Shown here in pieces: positions 21,101 to 31,560 of a DNA stretch of 64,000 nucleotides (the stretch's first letter is position 1; each line of letters opens with the position of its first letter). Both the position numbers and the translations under genes were made by a program. Source of the stretch: Macrostomum hystrix (Eukaryota; Platyhelminthes; Macrostomidae); the NCBI GenBank assembly GCA_950097015.1, contig CATNEN010000037.1, forward strand, positions 1,550,001 through 1,614,000. Direction: 5' to 3'. The notes under the pieces are model-generated. The model had not been told where the DNA came from and ran no database searches. It saw only the letters and a list, made by a program, of their open reading frames with translations.

Positions 21101-21776
21101 ATTGTAACAATTATTTCTTCAGGGCAGAGCGTACCCACGCGGCTGCGCCCGAAATTAATGCGGCCTCGCTGCGGATTCCAGCTCAGGGACTTTGATACCA
21201 CCAGTTTTCCCAAGGAATAAGATTTGAACTCCCGACCTCTGGATCCGAATTCCAAAGCTCTAAACACTGGGCTAGAAGCCTCCGTAGCGCAATAGAATGA
21301 TGGAACAAGCTGAGGACACTCACAGCAAGCAGTAGGAGATGCGCCTTGGACATGTCAGCCAGGAGTCCCGGGTTGGTGACGGCGAGCTCGGACAGTCCAA
21401 TTTGGATCTCCAGTTCGTCTAGCAGGGATTTGGCCAGTGGGCGGCCAGCATGCTCGAGCAGCCGGCCGGGCCAGGCGTTGCCAAGGCGACCCCAGGCGGC
21501 GTTAGCATCGGCAGATTCGAACAGCTGGCGAAGCTGAGCAAAATCTGCGGCGCACATTGCCGGTTGCTCCGTCGGCGATGTTCGCTGTTTGTTGCCACCG
21601 CTTACAAGCCGACGCAGAGCGGAGTTGGCCGCGCGAACCGGACCGCCGCTAGCGGCTGAGCGCGCCAAGTCATGCTGCAGACGTTGTTGAAGGTCGGCAA
21701 CAAGGCCGCGCCAGTAGCCGGCGTCAATGACGGCCTGGGTAGAGGCGCACTGCCGTGGAATGGCTGCCAGACGGCG
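18165..21776 (-). CDS. PRORP: Protein-only RNase P (PRORP/MRPP3-like), 5' exon not found
   Basis: Four exons, all with phase-compatible GT-AG junctions: 21324-21776, 20200-20694, 19102-19736 and 18165-18417 (611 codons plus stop). The enzyme cleaves 5' leaders from pre-tRNA; in animals it is mitochondrial. The central domain has C-P-S-C. The NYN nuclease shows four Asp in the expected places: V-L-D-L-N-N, the pair in A-C-D-D-L-F-A-L-Y, and S-A-D-Q-F-R-E-Q. The end has F-Q-R-W-Q and candidate second-half zinc ligands, the His of S-V-H-L and the Cys of W-V-C. The first exon found starts at an acceptor (cttcag), so a 5' exon, probably with the targeting peptide, is missing. Introns carry a 32-bp minisatellite and SINEs. 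Confidence 0.87.
18526..18860. repeat. Minisatellite, 32-bp unit in two homogeneous blocks
   Basis: About ten copies of gcttgagcacacggaaatag plus ttagataaaaca. The left block has the aaatag form, and the right block has aatggg and gatggaaca. The abrupt switch shows block-wise homogenisation. It lies in the last PRORP intron. Confidence 0.9.
19855..19945 (+). repeat. Dispersed repeat, copy 1
   Basis: Matches the reverse complement of about 22265-22362. Shared words are gagatattcaacgattctc and aaaggcata-like sequence. It is intronic in PRORP and of unknown class. Confidence 0.7.
20735..21035 (+). mobile_element. SINE family B, near full-length copy
   Basis: The tRNA-like head has tagccttgtggttagggcg as an A-box-like start and a B-box-like gggggttggattctcgac. 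The body has cagctgttaaatgggtacca, gtccatgga and gcttcgcgcaatagctgcgg. It is inserted in a PRORP intron in the opposite orientation to the gene. Confidence 0.82.
21060..21290 (-). mobile_element. SINE with an (ATT)n tail, related to family A
   Basis: Read on the minus strand: a tRNA-like head (ctagcccagtgtttagagc, then a B-box-like cgggagttcaaatctta), a short body with gcgaggccgcattaattt, and a tail of aat/att repeats at about 21,070-21,110. The body block resembles the middle of family A, but the head differs, so it is a mosaic or a separate subfamily. Confidence 0.65.
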
Positions 21777-21849
21777 CTGAAGAGAAAATTATTTTAGATG
21801 GATTTTGCACCTGGGTGGTATTTCAAATACCCACTGCCTAATTGACGAT

Positions 21850-21935
21850 AGCTCCGAAATTCCTGACTCGCCGAATTCCCGATTCGCCGAAATTCCTGAC
21901 TCGCCGAATTCCCGATTCGCCGAATCCCAATTCGC
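21850..21935 (+). repeat. Short tandem repeat of cgattcgccgaattc, one orientation
   Basis: A few degenerate units built from ctgactcgccgaattc and cgattcgccgaa. An inverted, longer array of the same unit lies at 22165-22275. Confidence 0.8.
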
Positions 21936-22164
21936 GTTTTCCGAAGTACCTGTGATGTTCTAATTTGCTCACTCAATCTACGTTCCAGAAAGTTAAAAAA
22001 AGTTTAGAAGCAAGTTTACAAGTTAATGAATGAAGAAAGTGCATTTCATTTAAGTTAGTTTTTTAATTAATTTCAATACAATAGAAATAGAGTTCCAATA
22101 TTTGACCAACACTCAAAGAGGGCAATGGTTATGTGGTTTAATTTTAATTTATGATAAAGTAAGA

Positions 22165-22275
22165 TGTACTGAATCAGGATTCGAGTCAGGAATTTCGGCG
22201 AATCGGGAATTCGGCGAATCGGGAATTTCGGCGAATCGGGAATCGGCGAATCGGGATTCGGCGAATCGGGAGTAA
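22165..22275 (-). repeat. Short tandem repeat of gaattcggcgaatcgg, opposite orientation
   Basis: Units of cggcgaatcgggaatt in inverted orientation relative to 21850-21935, about 230 bp apart, so the two could pair. Confidence 0.8.
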
Positions 22276-22362
22276 ACCGCAAAAAAAGTATGCCTTTGTT
22301 TGTGCTTCTTGCCACCAGACCCTCCGACGAGAATCGTTGAATATCTCGACAATCCGGATGTT
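22265..22362 (-). repeat. Dispersed repeat, copy 2, inverted
   Basis: The reverse complement matches 19855-19945. See that entry. Confidence 0.7.
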
Positions 22363-22889
22363 TTGTTATTCTGAGTTGTTTAATCGGATGAAGCGAAAGA
22401 GATATTCCGTGTTCTAGTACTTGAAATACCTCCCCGTTGTCTTTCTACTGTACATATATATTTGTCTTGCTTAGAGCTAATTTCCTAAAATTGCGAATCA
22501 TGTTTAAAGTCAATGTTGCATTTTGATCTTCTCTTTCGTTATCAAATCATTCTATGCATTGTTTAATCGCAGATCTAATCAGAAAGACAGAAACCGTTTT
22601 TAATGAAAATTTTAAGAACGTGTATTTTTTGACGAAAAATATAAATCATGGAGCAGACAACATAGTGTCAAAAATATCACTACTCAGTTATTAGAAAATC
22701 ACAAGCCAAAAAAAGTCATAAAGCCACAAAAAAAGCCTAGCAAATTTGAGTTTGTAAAATCGGAATTATCTATGTTTTAGTGACATAAACAATGAGAAAG
22801 CATAAGTTTTTGCACTCGTATCTACTAGTAGTCTAGTACGCACCAAAATATAGAGAAGCGATTTATATAGCGAGTATAAATAGAAAGCT
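22363..22889. other. AT-rich intergenic stretch
   Basis: No gene is seen. A missing 5' exon of PRORP could lie between 21,777 and about 23,300, but none could be recognised. Confidence 0.35.
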
Positions 22890-23150
22890 TTTGGCCCAGC
22901 GGTAAGTGCTTTAGACTTCCGACATGGAGGTCGGGAGTTCGAATCTCATTTATGCCATTGGGAGCAAGACCGTCAATTACCTAGTGCTTTAGTTGGGACC
23001 ATTGTAAAATGGGTAACAACATTAGCTACCGCAGAAATTAGGCTGGTTGAGGCGGACTCCACAGTCGATGGACTGAACAGCTGTACACAGCGTTTGGAAG
23101 CTGTGCGCAATAGCTGGCTGTACATCGGACCCGGTAAAATGTAACTTCCA
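22890..23150 (+). mobile_element. SINE family B, diverged copy
   Basis: The tRNA-like head is cttttggcccagcggtaagt with a canonical B-box gggagttcgaatctc. The body shares gatggactgaacagctgtac and tgtgcgcaatagctg with the other B copies, but is more diverged. Confidence 0.78.
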
Positions 23151-23383
23151 TTCTCCATTTTGCATAAATATGAACGTTGTATTCGCTAGAATATTATAAA
23201 TATTTTTAGAACAAATTACACACGATCTTAAAAAGACTCATAAATAAACGAAAGCGTAAAAAATAAGACGAAAGATTTAAAATACGATCGTAACGAAGTA
23301 AAAATATGTCAACCAGCAACGACTTTCAGGTACCTCTGGTGGTCCATTATTTTCTCCTCTTGTGGACAAACCAAAGAGAAATT

Positions 23384-25110
23384 TTAGGTATTCCGAGGCG
23401 CAACTCGCACCTTAAACCGACGTGGCATGGCGAACAGCAGGTTGCTGTTCTCGTGAAACGAATCCGCGCCCTGGTCCTCCGGGCATTGGACAAACTCGAA
23501 TGACTGCACAAGAAGCAGCGTGGTCAAGAAGGTGGTCTTCTTGGCGATCGACTCGCCCAGACAGACGCGAGGCCCGGCACCGAAGGACAAGAAGCCGCGC
23601 TTATGCGGTGCCAGCTGGCCATCTTCCATCAGGAAGTGCTCCGGCTTGAACTTTGTCGGTTCTGGAAACGTCACCGGATCGTAGTGGCAACGATAGATTG
23701 ACAGCATCACCTGGGTGCCCTGGGGCAGCAGATAGTTGCCAAGCTGGCAGTCCTCGTAGCACTCGCGAGGAATGAACGACAGCAGCGGCCAGAACCGCAT
23801 CACCTCGTGCAGGAAGGCGTCGGTGTACGGCAGGCGGTGCCGCTCGGACAGTCGCGGAGTGGAATCGCCGAACACCGAACGAATCTCTTCGTAGCAGCGA
23901 GCCTGCATCTCCGGATGATCGCACAGGGCCCAGACTGTCCAATAGAGGGTCAGACTGGTTGTATCCGTGCCAGCAGTGAAAATGTCCATCAGGGTCTGAC
24001 GCAAGTGAACATCTTGGAACAAGTGACTGCGGAACAATGTGTCAGTACCTGCTTTGTATTGGGCCTCTATAACAATAATTTTAATTTGAGGATGACAAGG
24101 TACGATAACAAGGTAAGTTAGTTTAGGCAAGGGAGGATTGTTGAAAACAAATAGCTGTTTAAGATTTAGACTCGTGTATCAGTGTAAGCACGCAATTCAG
24201 AAATCCTGACTCACCCCTGCCCAGAACTTATGGCCTGCCTCTGCTCCTGAACCAGGAAGTCTAAGATGTCATTTAGCTCATTTGGATTGAAGTTTCTCTG
24301 CCGATCAGCTACCAGCTTCTTGGCCCACTCAAGCAAGCCGTCAATGCACGAGAGAAACTCGCGAGTACTAGACATAGGAAGAAACCTCAGAACTGGCAGG
24401 ACATCTACCAGGAGACCCTTCTGTATGCTCTGATTTACGCTCTCGAGGTTCTTTCGTAGCCAAAGAAACTCGGGATCATTCGGTGTGTACTCCTTGCTGA
24501 ACGACATGCGACACTGAAGATTGTAGGTCAGCAGATAGATTGTCTCGTACAAGTCTTTCGGCTCTGTGCCCTGTTCAGCGAAGTACTTTGACACACTGTC
24601 AAACGAGTCCAAAATGAACTGCTCAAGCCTATCAGCCTGAGCAAACACGCGGAACGCCGAGAAAGCAGATTTGCGGTGATAGCGCCACCGCTCACTGTTA
24701 GGCGCAGCAAAGATGTCGTTTCTGTCTTCCGTTGCGTAAGTGAACGAAAACAGGCCAGTACTCCTGTTGCTCAGATGCTTGCTCAACAGACCCTCCAACA
24801 CCAACTCTGGCTTCATGACGAGTACCATGTCGATCAGTCCGATCCTAATTGTAGCCATGTCACCATAGTCATTGGCAAGCTTGTCAGTGACGGCCTGGGC
24901 CGCCTCTCTGCCCGACTTACTGAACAATTCGAGATTACCCAACAGCGGGTAGCCTCGGGGTCCTGGCGGCATCGGGTAGTGCGCTTTGCGGATCATTCGA
25001 CGAACTAGCCATACCGTGGCGGTCGATACAGCGATCACGGCGAATGCCGCAGTCAATTATCTCTGGCTATCTGGGATCGTCAGAAGTGACCAGATATCGG
25101 TTAAAGTCAT
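23384..25110 (-). CDS. Cytochrome P450 (clan 2-like), copy 1, with an in-frame stop at codon 18
   Basis: Exon 1 is 24215-25110 and exon 2 is 23384-24026, joined with phase agreement (GG|gtgagt to cag|T). P450s are heme mono-oxygenases of the ER membrane. Visible landmarks are P-P-G-P after the anchor, W-R-Y-H-R-K (C-helix), A-G-T-D-T-T (I-helix), E-V-M-R (ExxR), F-K-P-E-H-F and the heme loop F-G-A-G-P-R-V-C-L-G. The ATG at 25108-25110 aligns with the start of copy 2, but a TAA follows after 17 codons (25057-25059); past it the hydrophobic anchor continues in the same frame. Without readthrough, translation could only begin at a Met after the anchor. It may be a recent pseudogene, a null allele or a base error. 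Confidence 0.88.
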
Positions 25111-25512
25111 TTTTCTCTTTAGACTGCTGAAAGTCGGAGCAAAAATATATTTAATATAAACTGGTGACAATCATTTGGGTAGAAAACGAAACTTTCTAGT
25201 CCATTCGTAACTATTCTTGGCGGTAGGAATCAATAACCCGCTCTTCTTCTTTATCAAAAACTATCAGCATACACACAAAAATGAAGACAAGGACTGGACG
25301 CTCGGTCTTTAATAAGTGCATATCGCAAAAATCTACTGGAATAAAGACTTATTCATAACTTATATAATAGCTTATTCACGCATTGTAGTCGCAGTCAAAC
25401 TTTAGTTATTTCAATGAAGCATAAAAAGCAGCGAGCATTTCATTATTATAGTACTTGCTCAATACTCTGAAATCGGCTCTGGGGTCTGTGACCCGTCAAT
25501 AGTCACTCGATC
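25111..25512. other. Spacer between tandem P450 genes
   Basis: AT-rich. It should hold the promoter of copy 1 and the 3' UTR of copy 2. No element is recognised. Confidence 0.45.
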
Positions 25513-27151
25513 TTATGGCTGGCCACGTGGCCGAATTTGCACCTTGAAGCGCCGGGGCAGTTGAAAGAACAGGGGATTACAATCGTTGCTAAAACCATCG
25601 GCTCCTTTGTCCTCCGGGCATTGAACAAACTCGAAGGACTGCACAAGCATGGTAGTAATGAGGAAGATTGACTTCTTGGCGATCGACTCGCCCAAGCACA
25701 CTCGCGTTCCAGCGCCGAAAGCTAGGAAGCCGCGCTTGTGCGGTGCCAGCTGGCCATCTTCCGTCAGGAAGTGCTCCGGCTTGAACTTTGTCGGTTCTGG
25801 AAACGCCGACGGGTCGTAGTGGCAACGATAGATTGACAGCATCACCTGGGTGCCCTGGGGCAGCAGGTATCCACCCAGGCTATAGTCATCGTGGCACTCT
25901 CTGGGAATCATGGACACTAGCGGCCAGAACCGCATGACCTCGTGCAGGAAGGCGTCGGTGTACGGCAGGCGGTGTCGCTCGGACAGTCGCGGAGTGGAAT
26001 CGCCGAACACCGAACGAATCTCTTCGTAGCAGCGAGCCTGCATCTCCGGATGATCGCACAGGGCCCAGACCGTCCAATAGAGGGTCAGACTGCTTGTGTC
26101 TGTGCCAGCAGTGAAAATGTCCAGCAGTGTCTGACGCAGGTGAACATCTTGGAACAGATCTCTGTGAAAATAAAGAAAAAGAACATGATGTAGAGTACCA
26201 GGAACATGTGAGCAAAGAACCAGTGCAAGCTCACCCTTGGCCAGAGTCAGCGGCGTTTTTCTGTTCCAAAAACAAAAAGTCTAAAATGTCGTTTAGCTCG
26301 GCGGGATTAAACTTTCGCTTCCGATCGTCGCACAGCTTACGAGCCCAGTCGAGAACACAGTCGGACGCCGCTAAGAAGCGCTTGTTGCTTCCCAAAGGCA
26401 GATACCTCAGCAGAGGCACAAAGTCAGCCAGCAGGCCGCCGAGGAAAAAGCTATTGAGAAGGTCCATTGAGTCGCGCAGACGAATGAACTCAGGATCCTG
26501 GGGTGTGTACTCTTTACTGAATGTCATGCGGCACTGTAGGTTGTAGATCATCAAGTAGATAATTGAGTAGACGTCAATTGGATCTTTAGAGCCCTGCGCA
26601 AGATAATTTGACGCGCTGTCGAATGAGTCCACAATAAAGTTTTCCAGCTTGTCGCCCTGGGCGAACATTCTGAACGCTGAGTAGGTTGACTTCCGGTGGT
26701 ATCGCCAGCGCTTGTCATTCGGCGCAGCAAAAATATCGTTCATGTTCTCTGTGAAGTAGTCCAGAGTAAAGAATGCGGAGCTGCGGTTGCTCATCTGTTT
26801 GCTCAGCAAGGCTTCCTGAACCAGGTCCGGGCCCAGCACAAGCACGATGGTGTTAGAACCAACCTTCACCGTCACCATGTCTCCGTAGTCCTTGGCCATT
26901 TGGTCAGCGCGACCCACTGAACCCTCGCGGCCAGCCTTACTCACTAGGCTCAGATCGCCAACAAGGGGCCAAGAAAATGGTCCCGGCGGCAGCCTATACT
27001 TTGCTCTCCGTCGCACGTGCCGCAAAAGCAAGGCGGTGGCAGTCACGGCGGCGACTGCAGCAACAGCTGCTCGAGCGCTGCGACTCTGTGGCAGCCACTG
27101 TCCGGAGCGGAAAGCTGACCAAATCTCGGCCACGGACGCCATGCGAAACAT
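25513..27151 (-). CDS. Cytochrome P450 (clan 2-like), copy 2
   Basis: Exon 1 is 26235-27151 and exon 2 is 25513-26161 (GG|gtgagc to cacag|A). The start is ATG 27151 or, three codons later, 27142; copy 1 supports the latter. The N-terminus has an Ala/Val-rich anchor, then R-L-P-P-G-P. The I-helix is A-G-T-D-T-S, then E-V-M-R, F-K-P-E-H-F and the heme loop F-G-A-G-T-R-V-C-L-G, where Thr replaces the usual Pro. The reading frame is intact. Much of exon 2 is almost identical in DNA to copy 1, while exon 1 is clearly diverged. Confidence 0.92.
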
Positions 27152-28102
27152 GTTACAAGGCAATTTATAAGAAAGATTCACTTCAAAAATTGAAAAGAGC
27201 TTCCAGTTCTGCTCAGTTCGCAACCTGTCGTCGAGGTCTTTCGTTCTCCACCTATGATCTTTATTAGCAGGAAAGCAGATTTCGAACTTCGATATGACAA
27301 GCGCTCTCAGCAGACATAGCAAACAAGCGCAAGATAATTTAAATAGAAAATGTGCTGCAGCAATGCTTGATAAGATACCCTCATGTGTACTCTAGTGCTT
27401 GCCTGGCCACACTGGACTGGAAAGTGCTGTCAATTAACTTAACTATTTGCACAGACTAACCCGTGACATGGCAGCTACAGTCCTAAATGCGAGCTAGTGT
27501 TTACCTAACTCTAAAACAAACAAAGATAAAAATTTGTCGGTCACTACACTCTAAGAACTCAAATAGAATTGTTTGAAAAGTATTCGAAAAACGAAGCAGA
27601 AAACTCAACTGTCTGATATATGCTTTAATTTGATTATTAAAAATGTCTATGGAAAGCTAAAAATGTTGCAAAATACTTCTTATAACAAACTGCTTTTACG
27701 TCCGAGCAGGTCTTTATATTTTTCTGTTCATTTAAAATGCATTACATTTTTATAAAATAAAAAAACTAAAATAACGTATAATAATCATTTCAAGATTTGA
27801 CGCTTGTACCAAATTAAACGCGCTTAAAAAAATAATAAAATACTATTTGTAATACTAACAAATAAATATTTCTTGCAATGCAACGAAGTATAACAATTTT
27901 CGAACGAGAATGCCATTGGTTATTTAATGGTTTAATGGTTTGAGTTGCATCCAGGCAAGGGTGCAAAAAGGGCCAAAACAAAGCAAAAAAGGGCAGTTCA
28001 AGCCGCAGAATACTCGAAAAAATTATCCGCGCAATAACAATAGCTCTGTGTACACGTAATTCACCTGTTTAACTACTGTAAACAAAAAGACACGCGACCT
28101 GG
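27152..28102. other. AT-rich intergenic stretch
   Basis: No gene is seen. It includes the upstream region of P450 copy 2. Confidence 0.45.
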
Positions 28103-29522
28103 TTACTCCAACGGGTCCAATTTGGCCAGACTGAACTCGTAGTGACGCTCCTCTGTGAGGGTCAAGCCGAACATTGTAACAGGCTTAGTCCTGACCAGAT
28201 CAAAGCCCAACGACTCGTAGATTCGGATAGCGTGAGGCTGAGCTGTGCTCACCTGCAGCTCTACCTGGCTGTAGCCGAGCCGGCGCGAATGCAGCATCGC
28301 GTGCCGGCAGAGAATAGCGCCGAGGCCGTCCCCGCGATGTGAAGCCGGCACGCCGACGCGTTGCAGCTCGCAGACGCCGCCGCTCTTGTTGTTAACTTGG
28401 TTCGACAAGTGCAAACAGGCAATTGTGCCGACGAGCGTTTCGCGGCAACTGGAAAATGTCAGAGTGCAGTTGAACACTGTGAGTGTGAACTCCACCTTAC
28501 ACAAACGGTGTTCTCATCATCAGGCAGTGTAAACACTCGCTAGGACTTGACCCTCGTGGGCATAAATTGGACAGGCTACTAAGCCTTTTGTCGGGGGATC
28601 AGTGGCAGAGCGTTTAACGCGCCTGCCTCTCGCACCAATGTCCCTGAGGTCGATTTCGCGGTGAGGCCCAATTAAATTGGGGCGCAGCCACGGAGAGAAG
28701 GCTTGGGGGCTTGTGCAATTTACGCCCTTGAAGGACAACCTACAAGGCGCAGTGAGAGTGTACACTGCCTGTAGAGAGTCAGGGCAGATGTACACGCCCT
28801 GTGTGTGAGTGCCTGAGTACGGTATCTGTGTGCGTATGTGCTCAGGAGTCAGCGAAATGGGCAGAATTGCCTCCTTGCTGGCTGCAGTTCTAGTGTCACA
28901 AAATGGCGCGCCATTGCCTGCAGCCCTCCTGCAATAATTATTATTATTAAGCCTTTTGTTCGCCTATTTCAAAACTAAAAGCCACGTGCCTGTGACGAAT
29001 CTGATCTGTACTCGGAAAAAGAGAAACAGACACTTCCAGTGCATCAATTTTTTTTCTTCATTAATATTCTTCGACTTACTCGGTAGTAGTAGAATCCGGA
29101 GCAGCAAAAAATGAGCCATATATTCTATTAGGCGGTCGAGTCCAATAGCGACCAAAATTTTCATAGTCCGGCAATGTCCAAACGAAGCGGCAGACTATCA
29201 GCTGCAGCAGGCCGTAGCGCAGAGCTGGCGGCAGCAGCAGGGGGGCAGCCGCAGGCCAGATCTGACGCCAACAGGCTAAGCGCCATTGTCCATCAAAAAG
29301 CCAGGCGGCCACAGTCACAGCTAACAGGCTGGAGGCGACTAGAACAGGCTTACTGTAGGCTAACTGGCATGATATTCGATCAGTTGTCCAGGTGTATGGC
29401 AGCAGGCCGACACTACGGAAGTTCTCAGCCTCAGATTCGGTCAGTGGCCTTATGTTCACCTGAACACCTTTGCGAGTGATAGCAGTACCAGTGCCATCTG
29501 GCCTAGTGATATGTCGTGCCAT
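28103..29522 (-). CDS. NAT8-like N-acetyltransferase
   Basis: Exon 1 is 29080-29522 (ATG at 29522, donor CCGA|gtaagt) and exon 2 is 28103-28448 (acceptor tttccag), with phases that fit; 262 aa. The first exon encodes an N-terminal segment V-N-I-R-P-L-T-E-S-E and two hydrophobic stretches (around residues 55-75 and 85-115) that suggest membrane anchoring. The second exon is the GNAT core, with L-Q-R-V-G-V, the acetyl-CoA loop H-R-G-D-G-L-G-A and the end strand I-Y-E-S-L-G-F. NAT8-type enzymes acetylate Lys or Cys-conjugate amines at the ER/Golgi; the substrate cannot be told. A SINE sits in the single intron. Confidence 0.83.
28595..28955 (+). mobile_element. SINE family A, near full-length copy
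   Basis: The tRNA-like head is ggatcagtggcagagcgttt, with a diverged B-box (gaggtcgatttcg). The middle has ggcttgggggcttgtgcaat, the distal block has gtgctcaggagtcagcgaaa, and the (att)n tail is near 28,940-28,955. It lies in the NAT8-like intron, opposite in orientation to the gene. Confidence 0.82.
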
Positions 29523-29629
29523 GCTTTGCAGCTGAAGTTAATGAGGGTATGGTTTGTAGTCTAGTGACTAAAGCCTAAGTGCCTCTTAAATTAAACTTAC
29601 AAATTTGTGTCCAATAGAAAGATACATTT

Positions 29630-29790
29630 AATTCAGTATTGCTTCAGTTCAGCTGTTAAAGTGGTACCAGCATCACCTCTATTGAATTAATCAGAGGTAT
29701 ATTGAGGGTGGGTGTGGTGTTGCTCTAGTCCATAGATTGAACATTTTTTCTGATGTGTGACAGTCGCTGTGCTATTAGGCCTTCATATCT
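29630..29790 (+). mobile_element. SINE family B fragment
   Basis: Body only: cagctgttaaagtggtacca, then gagggtgggtgtgg and gtccatagattgaac. The tRNA-like head is absent. Confidence 0.65.
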
Positions 29791-30531
29791 TAAATTTATT
29801 GTTTAATTCAAGACAACAAATTTAAATTAGCATTTAACAATGAGCAAAGTTAAGTTTAAGAAGTAACTAAAATCTGGGCTTAAAAAGCTTATTAATGTAT
29901 AGGTCCTCGAATCTATGTTTTGAGTGTTTATTGTAATTGCTTGCTATTAGGCCCAATCCTATCATACCAGTAAGAATAAGCTAGTGATCAGGCATTCTGG
30001 CATCTAAGTTAGCAAATGCAAGTGTATTTTTTGTCTGTAGCTGCAATAAAGCATATATAAATGTTCAATGTTATCTGATTAATTTAAATTCAAATTATAT
30101 GTGAATTTACTAATACTCATTTCTTCACCACTAGCTTTTGCATACTAGGTGACTTGCAATTCAACTTGCAAGCTAAAAAATCTGTATTGTGAGATCACAA
30201 ATTTGAGCTACATCACACATTTTTACTACTCAGGAAAAATAATAAAGACAAAAAAATAACATGAATCTATAGGCCCAAAACTTAAATATTTAGTCACCTT
30301 GCTTTCCGTTTTTTAATCATTATTATTTAAATTTACTTTTTGAGCTTTATGCTTTTTCTTACTATTTAGCTAGTATTTATTTGTAACATTTCATATATTT
30401 CCAACACTCTATGTTTGTTTCTAACATGCAACACTTAGTCTTCTGCCTTTAGTTTATTTGAACAGCCATATCTAACAAATTCAATAGGTGTTATAATGAA
30501 GTTATCAGGCCAAGTGGTAGTCAATTAGTCC
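29791..30531. other. AT-rich intergenic stretch left of the EnSpm-like element
   Basis: No gene is seen. The word ttgctattaggcccaatcct with atcatacc at 29,940-29,970 recurs at 42,648-42,669, next to the hAT-like element, so it is part of another dispersed repeat. Confidence 0.45.
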
Positions 30532-30930
30532 CCGACCGAAAATAAATGTCCTCTCAAAAACAGTAAGTGTGCCAGTTGTGCCACAAATATGCCCTTTGGC
30601 ACAGTTATAACTGTCTTTGTCTGTCCTGTTTGGCACAAGTGGCACAAATAACCTTTTGTACGATAATTGCCCATTGAAACCAATTGGCACACTTGGCACA
30701 CTTGTAACAAATGTGCCAGTTGTGCCACAGCTATGCCCTTTTGCACAGTTGTAAATGTCTTTGTCTGTCCCTCTTGGCACATTTAACATTGTTATTGCTA
30801 ATTGACCACGAAAACCAATTGGCACGTACTTGGCGCACTTGTAACAAATGTGCCCGTTGTGCCACAAATATGCTCTTTGGCACAGTTATAACTGTCTTTG
30901 TCTGTCCTCTTTGTGCTCACCAGGCATAGT
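30532..30930 (+). repeat. Left terminal inverted repeat and subterminal repeats
   Basis: After the 22-bp terminus come about two and a half copies of a unit of roughly 140 bp. Each holds tgtgccagttgtgccacaaa-like, ggcacagttataactgtctt-like and ccaattggcac blocks. These are candidate binding sites for the element's own DNA-binding protein (inference by analogy with TNPA sites). Confidence 0.85.
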
Positions 30931-31560
30931 AAACAAAGCTTATATTTTAGGTACGAAATATATAATTGACTGTTTGTTTGCCAGTACGAGCTATCTCGGC
31001 CTTGGCTTGTTATTTTTGCTCTCTTGCTGAATAGTTGGCTATAGACGAAATGTCGGGGGTGTGGGGGCAGAGCCCCCACTGGGGGTGTGGGGGCGAAGCC
31101 CCAACATGGTACTGCCATAGACAAATCATTAAGAAATCATTAAGAAAAAGAAAGAAAAGGAAGACTATACGTTTAATCGGCCTAGGCCGTTAAATGACTG
31201 GCTTAGGCCAGTTAAATGAAAATACACTGTGGAGATAGGCAACTAGCTGGGCCAAGCTGGGGATTAAATAAGGTTACATCACTGTTGCCTTATCAGACAA
31301 TCAGACAGAACGAATATTTTATTTAGGGAGTACATGATTCGTATTGAATATCTGCACACTAATCCAATTTATTGCAGTGCAACAAAACAATGCAGTGCTG
31401 CAAGTGCCACGCAACGGCAACTATTTTGTGCCACACGTGCACCATCACTGGGGACGTGTTGCTATGTGACGAGCATTACAATGCATACCACGTTCCAGCG
31501 ATGCGACACCTCACAAGCCGTCTACCTGCCGTGCCCGTGCATGGAGTGCCAGCAACGTCC

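Noticed and set aside
20735-23150. Possible tRNA genes (A-box and B-box-like sequence at 20,740, 21,280 and 22,895)
   Set aside because: The cloverleaf is degraded, and each is followed by a repeated SINE body, so they are SINE heads.
25057-25059. TAA in P450 copy 1 as a sign of an altered nuclear genetic code
   Set aside because: All other genes here read normally, and TAA ends several of them (for example P450 copy 1 itself, the NAT8-like gene and PRORP).
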